A stretch of DNA of 64,000 nucleotides from Musicola paradisiaca NCPPB 2511 (GCF_000400505.1 NZ_CM001857.1:2590708-2654707); one strand, 5' to 3'. Positions 1 to 8,228 are shown, counted from the stretch's first letter. Numbers and translations are program-made. Notes: generated by a model from the letters alone, not told the origin.

Positions 1-398
1 ACGGCGGATTCGATCGCCGCCATAATGCGGGTGGAACCCACTTCCCGGCCGCAGGCTTTTTCGATGCGCACCAGGTGATGTTCCAGTTCATCCACGTCGT
101 CGGTGGAGTCGGTCTTCGGCAGACGTACCACGTCCACCCCGCCGCGCACCGCCGCTTCCAGGTCTTTCAGACCGAACGGGGTACTGAGCTGGTTGATGCG
201 CACCACTTTCTCGATATCGTTGTACATCGGGTGCTGCAACGCATGGAAAACCAGCAGGCGAGCGGTATCTTTTTCACGCAGGGAAACCGCGTCTTCCAGG
301 TCGAACATGATGGAGTCCGGCTTGTAAATGAAGGCGTTGGACAGCATGGCGGCATTGGCCCCCGGCATAAACAGCATGCTGCGGCGCAATTTTTTCAT
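1..398 (-). CDS. citE: Citrate lyase beta subunit CitE (5' part; gene runs off the left edge)
   Basis: CitE is the citryl-ACP lyase subunit of citrate lyase; it splits citryl-ACP into oxaloacetate and acetyl-ACP in the cytoplasm. The visible N-terminal ~132 residues read [19 protein letters not shown], then FDLEDAVS and VVRLPKTDS. These are the opening beta-strands and the acidic metal-site segment of the HpcH/HpaI-CitE TIM barrel. The start ATG (396-398) overlaps the end of citD in an ATGA, so the two are translationally coupled. No stop lies in the window, so only about 45% of a usual ~290-residue protein is present. The alpha subunit (citF) and the prosthetic-group genes citX and citG would be expected just beyond the edge. 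Identification is firm. Confidence 0.95.
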   Translation of the reverse strand, partial: MKKLRRSMLFMPGANAAMLSNAFIYKPDSIMFDLEDAVSLREKDTARLLVFHALQHPMYNDIEKVVRINQLSTPFGLKDLEAAVRGGVDVVRLPKTDSTDDVDELEHHLVRIEKACGREVGSTRIMAAIESA

Positions 399-688
399 GA
401 CAGTTTCTCCCATTCGATGACGTCGGTATCCGCAGCACGCAGTACCGCGCTCTGTACCCGGGCGCGGATGACACAATCCAGCGCGCCCTTGTCGTCCACA
501 ATGATGGTTCCCTCGGTCACGCCCAGCGCGGCCAGCGTTTCGTTGACGACCTGCTTAATCTGTTCGCCAAACTGTTTGATGACTTCGCTGTTGATCACAA
601 CGGTCAATTCGCCGGCCGCCGGTGCCACCTTCACCAGCAGATCGCTGGATTCGAAGGTGCCTGCGAGGGCCTCCTTGATGATTTTCAT
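395..688 (-). CDS. citD: Citrate lyase acyl carrier protein CitD (gamma subunit)
   Basis: Small acyl carrier subunit of citrate lyase, 97 residues, the normal family length. It carries the phosphoribosyl-dephospho-CoA group on a serine near the N-terminus; Ser14 in the segment [11 protein letters not shown] fits the attachment site of the family. The [15 protein letters not shown] segment is the conserved core seen in E. coli and Klebsiella CitD. It lies 30 nt downstream of citC and overlaps citE by 4 nt, so citC-citD-citE are one transcription unit. Identification rests on full-length family resemblance. Confidence 0.95.
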   Translation of the reverse strand: MKIIKEALAGTFESSDLLVKVAPAAGELTVVINSEVIKQFGEQIKQVVNETLAALGVTEGTIIVDDKGALDCVIRARVQSAVLRAADTDVIEWEKLS

Positions 689-718
689 GGTGTTTTCCTG
701 ACTGATACAGTGAATGTG

Positions 719-1762
719 TTACGCGCAGGCCAATTCGCCATAACGCTGTAAATGCACAAAAGTCGTCGCCGGCACCAGCGCGCGTATCGCGTCGAACTGG
801 CGCAGCTTCAGCAGCCGGCGCACTTCGGAGGCCGATATGGCCTGCCCGGCTTGCGCCCGCGTGCGTTCAATCTCAATGACCTGCAAGGCCGGCGCGTCCA
901 CCCTGTCCGCACACTCCAGCCAGTCGTGCATGTCCTGGTTGTAGCGATGCGTCACCGGGCAGAACGGCTCGGTGCCGACAAAGCGCCGCGTGATGTTCAA
1001 CGCCGGCGCGATGTAGTGGCGGAAAATAATCAGATCCAGCGCCGCATGGGCCTGGGTGATCAGTTTTTCTTCCTTCAGGAAGTAGCCGGGGAAGGTCGCT
1101 TTGGAAATCATGTATTCCGAGCCGGCATGCACGGTCAGGTTCGGAATATGCGCCACGCCCTGACGCACCATCTCCAGCCGTTCGCTGAACGGAAAGAACG
1201 AAACGTCTTCGCGCACGACAAACAGGTGCAGCCAGTCGCAGGCCGCCGCCGCCTGTTCGGCCAGATAACGGTGCCCCAGCGTGAACGGGTTGGCGTTCAT
1301 CACAATCGCGCCGATGTTATCGCCCGGCATGACTTGCGCCGCCAGCGACTGACAATACTGCCGGATGCCGATGGGGGTGTTTTCCATCAACACGGCGTGG
1401 GGGTCATAACAGGCCAGCGGATAGAACCCGCAGCCCCGGAACAGCGCAATGTTGTCCGGCCGGGTGTAGAGGAACAGGTGGAACTGCCCGCGTTCCGCCG
1501 CGTACTGCACCACTTCGCTCACCACCCGCACGCCAAGATTCAGTTCCCGGTAAGCCGGGTCGACCGCGACGCACTTGATGGTGTTGCCGCACAGCCCGGC
1601 GCAGGCCACCAGCCGCCCCTGATGCCGCCCGACGACGAACATGTCGATGTCCCGATCCATGCCAAGATGGCAATGGGCCAGAAACCCGCTTACCTCTTCC
1701 CGCGCCGCATGGGCGCCCGGATTATTCAGTGGGGAAAATTCAACATTCTCATCGACGTACAT
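719..1762 (-). CDS. citC: [Citrate (pro-3S)-lyase] ligase CitC
   Basis: CitC activates citrate lyase by acetylating the thiol of the CitD prosthetic group with acetate and ATP. The 347-residue protein has an N-terminal GNAT-like acetyltransferase domain (about 1-125) and a C-terminal nucleotidyltransferase domain with the signature NANPFTLGH at residues 156-164 and an ISASEVR motif near the C-terminus. The frame stays open upstream to 2011, but that part overlaps the preceding gene. The ATG at 1762 has a good AGGA ribosome-binding site and gives the family length, so I place the start there. It lies 67 nt after the FAH-fold gene in the same operon. Confidence 0.93.
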   Translation of the reverse strand: MYVDENVEFSPLNNPGAHAAREEVSGFLAHCHLGMDRDIDMFVVGRHQGRLVACAGLCGNTIKCVAVDPAYRELNLGVRVVSEVVQYAAERGQFHLFLYTRPDNIALFRGCGFYPLACYDPHAVLMENTPIGIRQYCQSLAAQVMPGDNIGAIVMNANPFTLGHRYLAEQAAAACDWLHLFVVREDVSFFPFSERLEMVRQGVAHIPNLTVHAGSEYMISKATFPGYFLKEEKLITQAHAALDLIIFRHYIAPALNITRRFVGTEPFCPVTHRYNQDMHDWLECADRVDAPALQVIEIERTRAQAGQAISASEVRRLLKLRQFDAIRALVPATTFVHLQRYGELACA

Positions 1763-1829
1763 AACGGTTTTCCTGCTGCTGGTCTTGCGCTTTTCGGTAC
1801 GGCCGCCGGTGTTCCGACGGCCGACCCGG

Positions 1830-2714
1830 TCAGTGGCCGACGGCGATCGGCGTTGCCGGTACGGCTTTCGCCGGCTGCGGCGCTTCACCGATAGTGTTGC
1901 GCAGATGCCCCACGTTCTCGATGTCCACTTCGATGCTGTCACCGGGGTGCATAAACAGCGGCGGCGTGCGTTTTTTGCCGACGCCGCCCGGCGACCCGGT
2001 AATGATGACATCGCCCGCGCTCAGTGCGGTGAAGGTGCTGATGTATTCAATCAGCTCCGCCACCTTGTGGATCATGCTGGCGGTGTTGTCGTCCTGCACC
2101 ATACGCCCGTTGAGGTAGGTGCGGATGGCCAACTGATGCGGATCCGGAATTTCGTCGCGGGTGGTCAGGTATGGCCCGAACGCGCCGGTTTTCTGCCAGT
2201 TTTTGCCGGCGGTGAACCAGCTGTGCTGCCAGTCGCGCGCCGAACCGTCCATGTAGCAACTGTACCCCGCGACATGGGACAGGGCATGGTCGCGGTGGAT
2301 GCCCTGACCGGCCTTGCCGATAACCACCGCCAGTTCGCCTTCATAGTCGAACTCGCTGGAATAGTGCGGTTTGAGCACTTGCGTGTTATGACCGGTCTGC
2401 GAATCGGCGAAACGGACAAACAGCGTCGGCGCCGGGTTCTGTTCGTCGAACTCCTTGCGTTTGTCGGCGTAGTTCATGCCCACGCACAGGATTTTGGAGG
2501 GCGACACGATGACCGGCAGGAAGGTCACATCCGCCACCGGGATATCCGGGGTCTGATGCTGAAATTCTTCCGCCAGGCGGAGGGCCTCGCCGGCCAGCAG
2601 CGCTTTGAGATCCGGGTAACGTTCGCCGAGGCGGCTGCCCAAGTCGATAAGACCGGCCTGGGTGTAGATCCCGTAGCTGTTTTTGCCGTTATGGCGGTAG
2701 CTTGCAAGTTTCAT
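1830..2714 (-). CDS. Fumarylacetoacetate-hydrolase-fold protein in the citrate cluster (possible oxaloacetate decarboxylase or tautomerase)
   Basis: 294-residue FAH-superfamily protein: a small N-terminal domain (about 1-70) and the catalytic FAH domain. The metal ligands typical of the fold are visible as Glu125 and Glu127 in FDYEGELAVVIG and Asp156 in YMDGSARDW; the GSPGGVG loop is also present. FAH enzymes cleave or decarboxylate acylpyruvates, and the FAHD1 and YcgM branches act on oxaloacetate. It sits between the citrate transporter gene (63 nt upstream) and citC (67 nt downstream). No oadGAB-type membrane decarboxylase is visible in the window. I infer that it may process the oxaloacetate released by citrate lyase. 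Family assignment is certain; the substrate is inferred from position. Confidence 0.85.
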   Translation of the reverse strand: MKLASYRHNGKNSYGIYTQAGLIDLGSRLGERYPDLKALLAGEALRLAEEFQHQTPDIPVADVTFLPVIVSPSKILCVGMNYADKRKEFDEQNPAPTLFVRFADSQTGHNTQVLKPHYSSEFDYEGELAVVIGKAGQGIHRDHALSHVAGYSCYMDGSARDWQHSWFTAGKNWQKTGAFGPYLTTRDEIPDPHQLAIRTYLNGRMVQDDNTASMIHKVAELIEYISTFTALSAGDVIITGSPGGVGKKRTPPLFMHPGDSIEVDIENVGHLRNTIGEAPQPAKAVPATPIAVGH

Positions 2715-2777
2715 AATTCTTTACCTATTTGAATAACGCTGCGTTGCTCGTGCAGTTTTATTGCGTTAATACCGCCG

Positions 2778-4145
2778 TCACACCAGGAACTTGCCGAGAA
2801 CCAGCAAGGCCACGGAGACGTTGATGGCCCCACCGATACGGGTGGCAATCTGAGCAAACGGCATCAGCACCATACGGTTGCCGGCGGTGAGGATTGCCAC
2901 GTCGCCGGTACCGCCCTGCCCGCTCTGGCAGCAGGAGATGATGGCGACATCAATCGGGTGCATGCCAATTTTCTTACCGACGAAGAAACCGGTAGTGACC
3001 AAAGCGACCACGGTAGAAACAATCACCAGCAGATTAGTGAGGGTGAATGCGTGTACCAGTTCCTGCCACGGCGTGATAGCCACACCAACGGCGAACAGAA
3101 TCGGGTAGGTCACGGACGTCTGGAAGAATTTGTAAACCACCTGAGAACCTTCTAGCAGTCGCGGAGACGCGCCATTCACCAATTTGACGAAGACCGCCAC
3201 GAACAGCATACCGACTGGCGCAGGCAGACCGATCGTTTTCTGGCCGACCATACCCACCATGTACAACAGGATGGCCAGCAGCGCACCCGCCGCCAGGTTG
3301 GACGGATCCATCTTGCCGCTCACCGCGCTGGTCAGAGAGGCCGGAGCCTGTTCTGTATCATTGGCTTTGTTCGGCATCAGCTCGCCTTCGCCGGTCAGGT
3401 GCGGATAGCGTTTACCCAACTGGTTCAAGGCACCCGAGATAACAATGGCGGTCAGGCTGCCCAGCATCACGATCGGCAGGATACGGCCCAGCGCCACGCC
3501 TTGATCCATATGCATCAATGCGGCATACCCGATGGATAACGGGATGGCGCCTTCGCCCACACCGCCGGCCATAATCGGCAACACCAGGAAGAAGAACACC
3601 TGGAACGGATCCATACCCAGCGTGATACCTACGCCCATACCGACCAGCATGCCGACCACTTCACCGCACAGCATCGGGAAGAAAATCCGCAGGAAGCCCT
3701 GAATCAGCGTCTGCCGGTTCATGCTCATGATGCTGCCGACGATGATGCAGCAGATATACAGATATAAAATGTTGGTGGATTTGTAGAATTTGGTGGTGGA
3801 CTCAACCACAACCTGCGGCAGCAGACCGTAGTACACCAGCGCAGACGGAATGAAGGTGGCGCAAATCGCCGCCGCCCCCATCTTGCCGACGAGCGGCAGA
3901 CGTTTACCGAACTCGCCGCAGGCAAAACCAAAAAACGCCAGCGTCGCGACCATCACGACGATATCACTGGGCAGTTTCCCTCCCAGACAATCCAGACCGA
4001 TCAACAAACCCGCCAGCAAAAATAACGGCACTGGAATAACACCAATTTTGTAGTTATCCAGAATATGCCACCATTTCTCTTTTAACGAAGCCTTCCCAGA
4101 GGCCCCCTCTTTCACAACGATATAAGCATCATCAGTGGTACTCAT
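2778..4145 (-). CDS. 2-hydroxycarboxylate (citrate/malate) transporter, CitS/CitP/MaeN family
   Basis: 455-residue polytopic inner-membrane symporter with a ~30-residue hydrophilic N-terminus and about 11 predicted hydrophobic segments. Both signature re-entrant loops of the 2HCT family are present: GGVGEGAIPLS (194-204) and CCQSGQGGTGDV (405-416). The conserved C-terminal arginine that binds a substrate carboxylate is in QIATRIGG (Arg436). Members carry citrate or malate with Na+ or H+, or exchange citrate for a fermentation product. Position at the head of the cit operon and divergence from citAB argue for citrate import. Whether it is Na+-coupled (CitS type) or an exchanger (CitP type) cannot be read from the sequence, so no gene symbol is given. 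Confidence 0.88.
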   Translation of the reverse strand: MSTTDDAYIVVKEGASGKASLKEKWWHILDNYKIGVIPVPLFLLAGLLIGLDCLGGKLPSDIVVMVATLAFFGFACGEFGKRLPLVGKMGAAAICATFIPSALVYYGLLPQVVVESTTKFYKSTNILYLYICCIIVGSIMSMNRQTLIQGFLRIFFPMLCGEVVGMLVGMGVGITLGMDPFQVFFFLVLPIMAGGVGEGAIPLSIGYAALMHMDQGVALGRILPIVMLGSLTAIVISGALNQLGKRYPHLTGEGELMPNKANDTEQAPASLTSAVSGKMDPSNLAAGALLAILLYMVGMVGQKTIGLPAPVGMLFVAVFVKLVNGASPRLLEGSQVVYKFFQTSVTYPILFAVGVAITPWQELVHAFTLTNLLVIVSTVVALVTTGFFVGKKIGMHPIDVAIISCCQSGQGGTGDVAILTAGNRMVLMPFAQIATRIGGAINVSVALLVLGKFLV

Positions 4146-4201
4146 AACCTTCTCCCCTTGTTATTTTCCCGCGCATCTTAAAAGTTGAATGCTCATTATT
4201 A

Positions 4202-4217
4202 TGTGACAATCCTCAAA
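4202..4217. promoter_or_regulatory. CRP-like site upstream of the citrate transporter
   Basis: The sequence TGTGA-N6-TCAAA matches 9 of the 10 core positions of the CRP consensus TGTGA-N6-TCACA. It ends 57 bp before the transporter start codon, a plausible activator position. Citrate fermentation genes of Klebsiella are known to be under catabolite control, which fits. This is a pattern match only. Confidence 0.45.
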
Positions 4218-4241
4218 TTAGAAAATGAGTTTTAATGGCAC

Positions 4242-4358
4242 TTATGGTTTTTATGGTTTTAATTATTTTTTCATTTAAAAACAACAAATTAAAATACGCC
4301 AAGATGGGAGGTTTTTCCGTGGTTTTTATGGATTTTATGGTGAAAATGGTTTGTTTGG
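4242..4358. repeat. Two clusters of ~9-bp direct repeats (TTATGG core), candidate CitB operators
   Basis: At 4242-4259 the 9-mer TTATGGTTT occurs twice head to tail. At 4323-4358 four 9-bp units follow one another: TTTTTATGG, ATTTTATGG, TGAAAATGG, TTTGTTTGG. All are in the same orientation and separated by ~65 bp of AT-rich DNA. Regularly spaced short direct repeats in a divergent promoter often mark cooperative regulator binding; the obvious candidate is CitB. That assignment is inferred from position. Confidence 0.4.
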
Positions 4359-4562
4359 AAATAAAAAATCACATGTTGAAAAAAGGTAAAACAATTGTCC
4401 GATTGCCGTGAATTCCAATTTAATTTTTATTTAAAACTTCGGAATAAAAAATACAAATTTCACAATGTCCCCGGCACAACTCACAATACGACTTTTTGCT
4501 CCCTGTTTTTTACGCCGTTCATGATAAATTAGCCACCTCAGAATGCTGAATGCTTCCGGAAT

Positions 4563-6197
4563 ATGCACGTTATGACTGTCAGATACCCTTTCCATCTCAG
4601 GTTATTCATCTATCTGATGATCTTTTTTTCGCTGCTGCTCGGCGGCACCAGCATCTATTATTATTATGTCGTCGAACAGCAGATGTATTCCGACCTCGGC
4701 AGTCGCGCCCAGATTCAGGCGCGGGAAATTGCCATTATTCCGTCGTTGATCGCGGCGGTGAAGCAACGTGACCTCGTCACCATCGACTCGTTGGTCGATC
4801 AACTCCGCGCACGCAGCGACGCCAGTTTTATCGTCATCGGCGATCGCAACGCCACCCACCTTTACCATTCTGAAGATCCGGCGCTGCTCGGCACCGAGAT
4901 GATCGGCGGCGACAATCAGGAGGTGTTGGCAGGCCAAAGCACCATTACGTTGCGCCGCGGCGCGATTGGCATTTCCTTACGCAGCAAAGCGCCGATTATG
5001 GATGGCGATCAGGTGATCGGCATTGTTTCCGTCGGCTATCTGAAAAAACGTATCGATAACCTCACCTTCAGCAAAGTTGCCCAAATCGGGTTAGCTATCG
5101 GCGTCACGCTGGTGGCGCTGTTCTTCTTTTCATGGCTGTTCGCCCGCAATCTGAAAAAACAGATGTTCGGGCTGGAGCCGTTGGAAATCCGCCTGCTGGT
5201 GCGGCAACAAAAAGCGCTGTTGGAATCCATCTACGAAGGCGTGATCGCCATCGATAAAGAGCGGCGCATCGCGGTGATCAACCGGGCGGCCAAAGAACTG
5301 CTGGGGCTGGACGCGCCGACCTGGCAATTGCGGGGAAAGCCGATCGACGATGTCATCGCGCCCGCCGCGTTCTTTAGCCAACCCGATATCGTGAACACCG
5401 ACACGCACGACGAAATCTGCCGTTTCAACCATGTCACCGTGATCGCCAGCCGGGTGCGCATCATGCTGGAAGACGAGTTGCAAGGATGGGTGATCAGTTT
5501 CCGCGATAAAAACGACATTCATACGCTGGGGATGCAGCTCAGCCAGGTGAAGCGTTACGCCAACAGCCTGCGCATCCTGCGTCATGAACAGCTTAACTGG
5601 ACCGCAACCCTGGCCGGCCTGCTGCACCTGCGGCGCTACGATGAAGCGATCAGTTATATCGAAGCGCAGTCAGAAGGCGCCCAGGTCGTGCTGGATTTTA
5701 TCGCCAGCCGGTTTTGCTCTCCGACGCTGTGCGGGCTGCTGCTGGGTAAATATGCCAGCGCGCGGGAAAAAGGTATCGAACTGCGCTTCGATCCGCGTTG
5801 TCAGCTTAACGCCATCCCCGCAGCACTGAACGAAACCGAACTGATGTCGATCATCGGCAATTTAATTGATAATGCGGTGGAAGCCACACTCGCCAGCACC
5901 TGGACTCATTATCCTGTCGAGGTTTATATCCACGACGGTGAGCAGGAATTGGTCATTGAAGTGGCCGATCAGGGCACCGGCATTGACCCCGCCATCGCCG
6001 ATCGGGTATTTGAGATGGGCGTGACCAGTAAGCGAGAAGGCGATCACGGCTTGGGGCTGCACCTGGTGTCCAGTTACGTCAGTCAGGCTCAAGGGGTGAT
6101 TGAAGTCTCCGATAACCAGCCATACGGCACAATTTTTTCGCTTTTTATTCCCAAGCACATTGGGCTTAATCACAACCGCCAACAACAGGAAAACTGA
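4563..6197 (+). CDS. citA: Citrate-sensing histidine kinase CitA/DpiB
   Basis: 544-residue membrane sensor kinase of the CitA/DcuS family. Order: transmembrane helix 1 (about 14-36), periplasmic PAS/Cache citrate-binding domain (about 40-170), transmembrane helix 2 (about 173-196), cytoplasmic PAS domain (about 210-320), a DHp segment with phospho-accepting His341 in ILRHEQLNW, and an HATPase domain with the N-box NLIDNAVEA and a G-rich DQGTGID motif. It senses external citrate and phosphorylates CitB. It diverges from the citrate operon and is followed 5 nt later by citB. The start could also be the in-frame ATG at 4572; neither has a strong ribosome-binding site. Confidence 0.92.
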   Translation: MHVMTVRYPFHLRLFIYLMIFFSLLLGGTSIYYYYVVEQQMYSDLGSRAQIQAREIAIIPSLIAAVKQRDLVTIDSLVDQLRARSDASFIVIGDRNATHLYHSEDPALLGTEMIGGDNQEVLAGQSTITLRRGAIGISLRSKAPIMDGDQVIGIVSVGYLKKRIDNLTFSKVAQIGLAIGVTLVALFFFSWLFARNLKKQMFGLEPLEIRLLVRQQKALLESIYEGVIAIDKERRIAVINRAAKELLGLDAPTWQLRGKPIDDVIAPAAFFSQPDIVNTDTHDEICRFNHVTVIASRVRIMLEDELQGWVISFRDKNDIHTLGMQLSQVKRYANSLRILRHEQLNWTATLAGLLHLRRYDEAISYIEAQSEGAQVVLDFIASRFCSPTLCGLLLGKYASAREKGIELRFDPRCQLNAIPAALNETELMSIIGNLIDNAVEATLASTWTHYPVEVYIHDGEQELVIEVADQGTGIDPAIADRVFEMGVTSKREGDHGLGLHLVSSYVSQAQGVIEVSDNQPYGTIFSLFIPKHIGLNHNRQQQEN

Positions 6198-6231
6198 GTA
6201 CCATGCCGATTGCGAGTACCATGCCGACTGA
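6196..6231 (+). repeat. 18-bp tandem duplication across the citA stop and citB start
   Basis: Two head-to-tail copies, GAGTACCATGCCGATTGC at 6196-6213 and GAGTACCATGCCGACTGA at 6214-6231, differ at two positions. Each copy carries an ATG (6203 and 6221) in the citB frame, so the duplication gives citB two possible starts six codons apart. The first copy begins within the citA TGA codon. Confidence 0.85.
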
Positions 6232-6928
6232 ACGATCCATTGATAATTTCGACGTGCTTATCGTGGAGGATGAAAGAAAGCTGGCCAACATCCATGCCGA
6301 GTTCATCGAAAAGAACTTCGCGCTGCGCGTAGTGGGCATCGCCTCAACCCTGAACGATGCCAGGCGGCTGATACAGCAACACAAACCACGGCTGATCCTG
6401 CTGGACAATTACTTGCCGGACGGCGAAGGCGTTTCACTGATCGAAAGCGATGTACTCAAGGGCACCCAGTGTTCGGTGATCTTCATCACCGCCGCCAGCG
6501 ACATGAATACCTGCGCGCAGGCGATCCGCTGCGGCGCGTTCGATTACATCATCAAACCGGTTGCCTACCCGCGTCTGCGCTCCTCGCTGGAGCGTTTTAT
6601 CCAGTTCGTCAAAACGCAACATACTTACAAGGTTGTCGACCAGCAAAACGTGGATGTGCTTTATCAACTGCAAGCGTCAACCGCCCCCAATGGGCCCGGC
6701 AGCAAAGGCATTGAGGAAAATACCCTCAATCGGGTGCGTCAAATGTTCCTCAACGCGCCCGACACGCTGTACTCCGTCGATGAGGTGGTCACGCAGACCG
6801 GGCTGAGTAAAACCACCGCACGCCGTTATCTGGAATTCGGGGTGGAGAACCACTTTCTGGAAATTGAAATGCGCTACGGCAAGATCGGGCACCCGCGCCG
6901 TCTGTACCGTAAAAAAGAAGCCGAATAA
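6203..6928 (+). CDS. citB: Citrate-responsive response regulator CitB/DpiA
   Basis: 241-residue cytoplasmic response regulator. Receiver domain (about 16-135): acidic pair in VEDE (22-24), phospho-acceptor Asp68 in LLDNYLPDG, Thr/Lys switch positions in FITAAS and YIIKPV. The C-terminal winged HTH of the CitB/DcuR type includes VDEVVTQTGLSKTTARRYL. It pairs with CitA and should activate the divergent citrate operon. The N-terminus carries six extra residues produced by the 18-bp duplication; starting at 6221 would remove them and give a more usual length. Confidence 0.92.
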   Translation: MPIASTMPTERSIDNFDVLIVEDERKLANIHAEFIEKNFALRVVGIASTLNDARRLIQQHKPRLILLDNYLPDGEGVSLIESDVLKGTQCSVIFITAASDMNTCAQAIRCGAFDYIIKPVAYPRLRSSLERFIQFVKTQHTYKVVDQQNVDVLYQLQASTAPNGPGSKGIEENTLNRVRQMFLNAPDTLYSVDEVVTQTGLSKTTARRYLEFGVENHFLEIEMRYGKIGHPRRLYRKKEAE

Positions 6929-6991
6929 CCCCTCCGACGGCGACGGGCGTGCTGCGAACAACGCCCGTGGCCGCTCATCCTTTCCCCGCGC

Positions 6992-7812
6992 TTAAAACAC
7001 CATGCTCATCGGGTCTGGATACTGGTACTCAAATCCCAGTTCACGGCAGATTCGCTGCCCGTCCACCCGCCGGTCTTGCGCCGGGTCGCCCGGCAAAAAG
7101 TGCGGCGGCGTCAGCCCCATGTGTGTCGCCTGCGCCGGATAAAACACGTCGCGGGCCGGGTGCAGCGGCGCGCACAGATTATACAGGTGCCCGCCGTGCG
7201 GGCGTTGCAGCAGCAGCTCGACCGCGGCGATCACGTCGTCCTGATGCACCAGATTCACACCGTGACACCCGTTCGGCACGTCACGCCGCCCCGCCAGAAA
7301 ACGCCCGGGATGCCGATCCGCCCCCACCAGCCCGGCCAGCCGCAAAATATCCACCTGCGTATGCGGCAGCGCATGCAGCCACTGCTCTAACGCCACCAAC
7401 ACCCGGCCGTTGTCGGTATCCGGCTGCAACGGGCTGTCCTCTTTCAATTTGCCGCGGGTGGCGCCGTACACCGCCGACGAACTGGTGTAGATGATGCGCG
7501 GTACGCCAAACGCCAGCGCGCTGTTGACCAGTTGCTGTACCGCCTGCAAATGGCCGCCCCTTCCCGGGCGGTGCGCCCCGGCGGCAGGGTAACGATCAGC
7601 GCCTCCGTTTGCAGCAGCGCCGCCAGCGCTTCCGGCTCGCACTCCGGTTCCGGCGTCAGCCTCAAGCGGTAGCAGTCCACCCCCGACAACCGCGCCGCTT
7701 CCACGCCGTCATCCGTCGTCTTGCTGCCCGTGACCTGATACCCCCGCCCCAGCAAGGCCAGCGCCAGCGGCATCCCCAACCAGCCCAGCCCGATTATTGA
7801 TACCTTCTTCAT
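6992..7812 (-). pseudogene. yeeZ: yeeZ-like SDR/epimerase, disrupted by a frameshift
   Basis: YeeZ is a predicted NAD(P)-binding epimerase-like protein encoded next to the his operon in E. coli, as here. The N-terminal half (start 7812, MKKVSIIGLGWLGMPLAL, Rossmann GxGxxG) stays in frame down to about 7560. The remainder (AVQQLVNSALAFG, IIYTSSSAVYG, then RICRELGFEYQYPDP) continues in a different frame to the stop at 6992. Comparison with the E. coli protein puts the break after TLPPGRTAREG, inside a run of G and C. Restoring one base rejoins the frames, so a single-base deletion, or a sequencing error in a G/C run, is the simplest cause. With the frame restored it would be a normal ~273-residue protein. 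Confidence 0.85.
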
Positions 7813-7973
7813 CGTTTCACCCCGATCTCTGCGGTTTTCGCCAGGTTGTTGCATCATGAAGTAACACCGTGACGCGGCACGGCGTCCCTTGTTCAGTTTA
7901 CTCTTCGTCCCCCGGCAGTGATGACAATAAACGTGATGTTTTTAAAGGGTGATATTTTTGGGGTAAAAAAATG

Positions 7974-8003
7974 TTGCGTGAAGATAGCAAGATAGTTTAG
8001 GTT
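7974..8003 (+). promoter_or_regulatory. his operon promoter
   Basis: A TTGCGT -35 (7974-7979) and a TAGGTT -10 (7998-8003) are separated by 18 bp. The -10 and its surroundings (GTTTAGGTTA, then GACAGTTGAA) closely resemble the Salmonella hisp1 promoter as I recall it. It lies ~80 bp before the his leader peptide. Nothing else is evident between the end of yeeZ (7812) and this site. Confidence 0.7.
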
Positions 8004-8085
8004 AGCTGACAGTTGAAACAACGCGGAAATGCCGCGAAGGCGCCCCAAAAACGCGCGCCATCACTGACACAGAGATAACCAAATT

Positions 8086-8133
8086 ATGTTACGCACCCTG
8101 TTAAGCCACCATCATCACCATCACCCTGACTAG
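8086..8133 (+). CDS. hisL: his operon leader peptide HisL
   Basis: A 15-codon open frame, MLRTLLSHHHHHHPD, with six consecutive histidine codons, followed by the hairpin region and the attenuator. Ribosome stalling at the His run when charged tRNA-His is scarce favours the antiterminator. E. coli and Salmonella have seven histidines at this place, so this leader is one shorter but of the same design. Confidence 0.95.
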   Translation: MLRTLLSHHHHHHPD

Positions 8134-8194
8134 TCTTTCAGGCATTTGGTGCTGGAAGACAGTCAAATCTTCCAGTGGCACAGCGTGCGAAAAG

Positions 8195-8228
8195 AGCCCC
8201 CGGAAGATCGATTTCGGGGGCTTTTTTT
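8195..8228 (+). terminator. his attenuator terminator
   Basis: A perfect 8-bp stem, AGCCCCCG / CGGGGGCT (8195-8202 and 8215-8222), followed by a T run, 62 nt after the hisL stop. This is the classical Rho-independent attenuator of the his operon; hisG begins 63 nt downstream. Confidence 0.93.

Larger units (their letters stand above)
4146..4562. promoter_or_regulatory. Divergent AT-rich control region between the citrate operon and citAB
   Basis: 417 bp with no credible gene, far more A+T-rich than the flanking coding sequence. It must hold the promoters for the leftward citrate operon and the rightward citAB pair. In Klebsiella and E. coli the phosphorylated CitB/DpiA regulator binds AT-rich DNA in the equivalent region. 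Within it I see a CRP-like site and two clusters of short TTATGG direct repeats, listed separately. Confidence 0.75.

Noticed and set aside
752-1894. Long plus-strand open frame opposite citC
   Set aside because: It is the antisense shadow of a G+C-rich gene; the product is Arg/His-rich low-complexity sequence with no family resemblance.
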